From: JBKQVT01 sp052139835
Lineage (GTDB): Bacteria > Planctomycetota > Planctomycetia > Pirellulales > Thermoguttaceae
DNA length: 14,630 nucleotides
Assembly (NCBI GenBank): GCA_052139835.1
Contig: JBKQVT010000222.1
Coordinates: 1-14,630, forward strand
Direction: 5' to 3'
The notes under the pieces were generated by a model. It saw nothing but the letters and a program-made list of their open reading frames with translations, was not told the origin of the DNA and did not search any database. Numbering within the stretch: position 1 is the stretch's first letter; every line of letters starts with the position of its first letter. Below, in pieces: positions 13,204 through 14,630 of this stretch. Both the position numbers and the translations under genes were made by a program.

Positions 13204-13255
13204 GCCACGGGCGGGCGCCGGCGTTGCCGGTTCGTCCGTCCGTGGCACTTTTTTT
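13204..13255 (+). terminator. Rho-independent terminator of the Cys-rich gene
   Basis: GCCACGG (13204-13210) pairs with CCGTGGC (13240-13246), extended by CGG/CCG pairs with one mismatch. An inner hairpin, CCGGC (13218-13222) with GCCGG (13226-13230), caps the stem. Seven T residues follow at 13249-13255. It lies 51 nt after the stop codon. Confidence 0.87.
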
Positions 13256-13399
13256 GAGGCGGCAGGGAGCGTGGCCCAGCGATTGCCGCCCGCGCGGTGG
13301 GCGATGCCCAGTTCCAGTTTGCGTCATGCGACCGGCGTGCTGGTCGGGGCGGGGCGATTTTGTCGGCGACGCGATGAATCGCCGCGCTATTATCGGAAG

Positions 13400-13816
13400 C
13401 TATTCTTTCTCTTCCGCGGGTTTCAGATACTGTTTCCTTCGGCTGAGCATGACGATTCCAAGGCTGAGCATGAAGAGGCCCACAAGGCCGAGAAAATACG
13501 ACAAGAACCCGCCGAACTCGAAATACGCCCAAACGGCGAAGACGAGGAACCCGATCGCCACGAAAAGGAGCAACAGGCCGATCCCCATGAGAAGGCCCGA
13601 CAGGACGGCCGCGGCCCGCTGCCGTGCAGAACTTGCAGAACTCATAACCTTCGCACTGGAATCCATCGTCCGATTGATCCAGTTCACGCGGGGCTCGCAC
13701 TTCCCCTTGCAGGCCAGGCCATTGGGAAGCTCGGTGAGGCAGTCCCCGCAAAGGGCCTTGCCGCAGGACTTGCACAACCCGACCGCGGGCACGGCACGGT
13801 GATTGAAGCAATTCAT
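13400..13816 (-). CDS. B-box-like zinc-binding protein with C-terminal membrane helices
   Basis: Protein of 138 residues. The first 42 residues resemble a B-box zinc finger: C3-x2-H6, C15-x2-C18 (CKSC), C23-x2-C26 (CGDC), then C36 and C40 in the segment ACKGKCEPR. Two strongly hydrophobic segments follow (about 71-97 and 102-124), ending in a basic/acidic tail. The finger should be cytoplasmic and the protein anchored in the membrane; in bacteria such proteins are uncharacterised and often precede membrane or rhomboid domains. The start lies 13 nt after the pntB stop on the same strand, so it is co-transcribed with pntB. The 3' side faces the terminator of the Cys-rich gene with about 144 nt between; no strong terminator of its own was found. 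Confidence 0.83.
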   Translation of the reverse strand: MNCFNHRAVPAVGLCKSCGKALCGDCLTELPNGLACKGKCEPRVNWINRTMDSSAKVMSSASSARQRAAAVLSGLLMGIGLLLLFVAIGFLVFAVWAYFEFGGFLSYFLGLVGLFMLSLGIVMLSRRKQYLKPAEEKE

Positions 13817-13829
13817 CTTTTCAGCGCCC

Positions 13830-14630
13830 CTATTGTTTCAGCAGCTTCACCATCGTGGTGAGCGTCGCCTTGGCGTCGCCGAAGACCATCATCGTCTTCT
13901 TGTCGTAAAACAGCTCGTTGTCCTCGCCGGCGAAGCCGGGCTTCAGGCTCCGCTTCAACACGATCACCGTCCGCGCCTTGTCGGCGTTGAGGATCGGCAT
14001 ACCGTACAAGGGGCTGTCCTTCTTGTAGCGGGCCGCCGGATTCACCACGTCGTTGGCCCCTACGACGATCGCCACGTCGGTGTTCTGGAAGTCCTCGTTG
14101 ATCTGCTCCATCTCCAAGAGCAGGTCGTAAGGCACCTGGGCCTCGGCCAGGAGCACGTTCATGTGCCCCGGCATGCGGCCGGCCACCGGATGAATGCCGT
14201 AGCGGACGATCACCCCCTGCTCGCTCAAGAGTTCGCTGAGTTCGTAGACCACGTGCTGCGCCTGGGCGACGGCCATGCCGTAGCCGGGCACTACGATCAC
14301 CGAGCGGGCGTCGCGGAGCATCTGCACGGCGTCTTCGGGCGTGTAGCGGATGACGGTCTTGGCCTCGACCTGGGCGGCCGTTTCGGCGCTGACGGTGCCC
14401 ACGGCGCCGAAGAGGACGTTGGTGAAGGAGCGGTTCATCGCCCGGCTCATGAGGATGGAGAGGAAGAAGCCCGAGGCCCCGTCGAGGGCCCCGGCGATGA
14501 TCAGCACCTTGTTGTTGATGGCAAATCCGGTGGCGGCGGCCGACAGTCCGGCGTAGGAGTTCAAGAGCGAGACGACCACGGGCATGTCGGCCCCGCCGAT
14601 GGGCAGCACGATCAGCACGCCGATGACCAG
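13830..14630 (-). CDS. pntB: NAD(P) transhydrogenase subunit beta, 3' part (truncated by window edge)
   Basis: The last 266 residues are present; the start lies beyond the window. The first part holds the final membrane helices of domain II (LVIGVLIVLPIGGADMPVVV, then YAGLSAAATGFAINNKVLIIAGALDGASGFFLS). The NADP(H)-binding domain III follows: VPGYGMAVAQAQH, RYGIHPVAGRMPGHMNVLLAE, ANDVVNPAA and LNADKARTVIVLKRSLKPGFAG. The enzyme couples hydride transfer between NADH and NADP to proton translocation across the membrane. The remaining pnt genes should lie just outside the right edge. The stop is followed after 13 nt by the B-box-like membrane gene. Confidence 0.97.
   Translation of the reverse strand: MVIGVLIVLPIGGADMPVVVSLLNSYAGLSAAATGFAINNKVLIIAGALDGASGFFLSILMSRAMNRSFTNVLFGAVGTVSAETAAQVEAKTVIRYTPEDAVQMLRDARSVIVVPGYGMAVAQAQHVVYELSELLSEQGVIVRYGIHPVAGRMPGHMNVLLAEAQVPYDLLLEMEQINEDFQNTDVAIVVGANDVVNPAARYKKDSPLYGMPILNADKARTVIVLKRSLKPGFAGEDNELFYDKKTMMVFGDAKATLTTMVKLLKQ

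Noticed and set aside
12808..13327. Minus-strand and other-frame open readings over the Cys-rich gene.
   Set aside because: They are low-complexity Ser/Arg- or Ala-rich shadows; only the plus frame has a signal peptide and ribosome-binding site.
13340..13399. A hairpin around gcgatgaatcgc as terminator for the pntB transcript.
   Set aside because: Very short loop and no T-run on the relevant strand.

Overview
The window looks like a chromosomal segment of a planctomycete, most likely from the Pirellulales or a near relative (inference). The support is high GC, a secreted PQQ-type beta-propeller opening with an NWPAWRGPNGDG motif, an ECF-like sigma factor next to a Ser/Thr kinase with TPR repeats and the N-terminal extension usual in planctomycete kinases, and many palindromic intergenic repeats. 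No rRNA, tRNA, CRISPR array, transposase or phage gene is visible.

Layout. Positions 1-212 hold a doubtful 3' gene end and two 7-bp-periodic tracts. Plus-strand genes follow: a secreted PQQ-like propeller (213-1589), a solitary beta-class DNA methyltransferase (1731-2693), rubrerythrin (2734-3306), a rubredoxin/NAD(P)H-rubredoxin reductase fusion (3321-4715), and a DUF2007-like, zinc-ribbon, multi-pass membrane protein (4829-6277). A minus-strand cluster comes next, in transcription order ECF-like sigma factor (9773-9186), Ser/Thr kinase-TPR (9169-6890) and flavin reductase (6848-6282), with gaps of only 16 and 41 nt. A divergent unknown gene (9942-10523) converges on a DUF456 membrane protein (11082-10540). 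A CobW/P47K-type GTPase (11292-12419) is followed by a 379-nt gap and then a small secreted protein extremely rich in Gly, Cys, Ser and Tyr (12799-13152), which ends in a clear intrinsic terminator. The window closes on the minus strand with the 3' part of pntB and a B-box-like zinc-binding membrane protein.

How the genes work together. Rubrerythrin plus the reductase fusion form a compact peroxide-detoxification pair: NAD(P)H to FAD to rubredoxin-like centre to the rubrerythrin di-iron site. The sigma/kinase/flavin-reductase cluster looks like a signalling operon. The remaining genes have no obvious shared pathway.

The most distinctive features are: (1) three unrelated two-armed inverted repeats (4717-4775, 11101-11162, 12445-12522) of REPIN-like design; (2) short tracts of 7-bp periodicity around and inside the start of the PQQ gene, where staggered ATGs could in principle compensate a one-unit slippage; (3) a repeat-like palindromic sequence translated inside the linker of the reductase fusion; and (4) the Cys-rich secreted protein with seven C-S-S/T-C motifs, each spelled with a different codon combination, a candidate structural or cell-wall protein.
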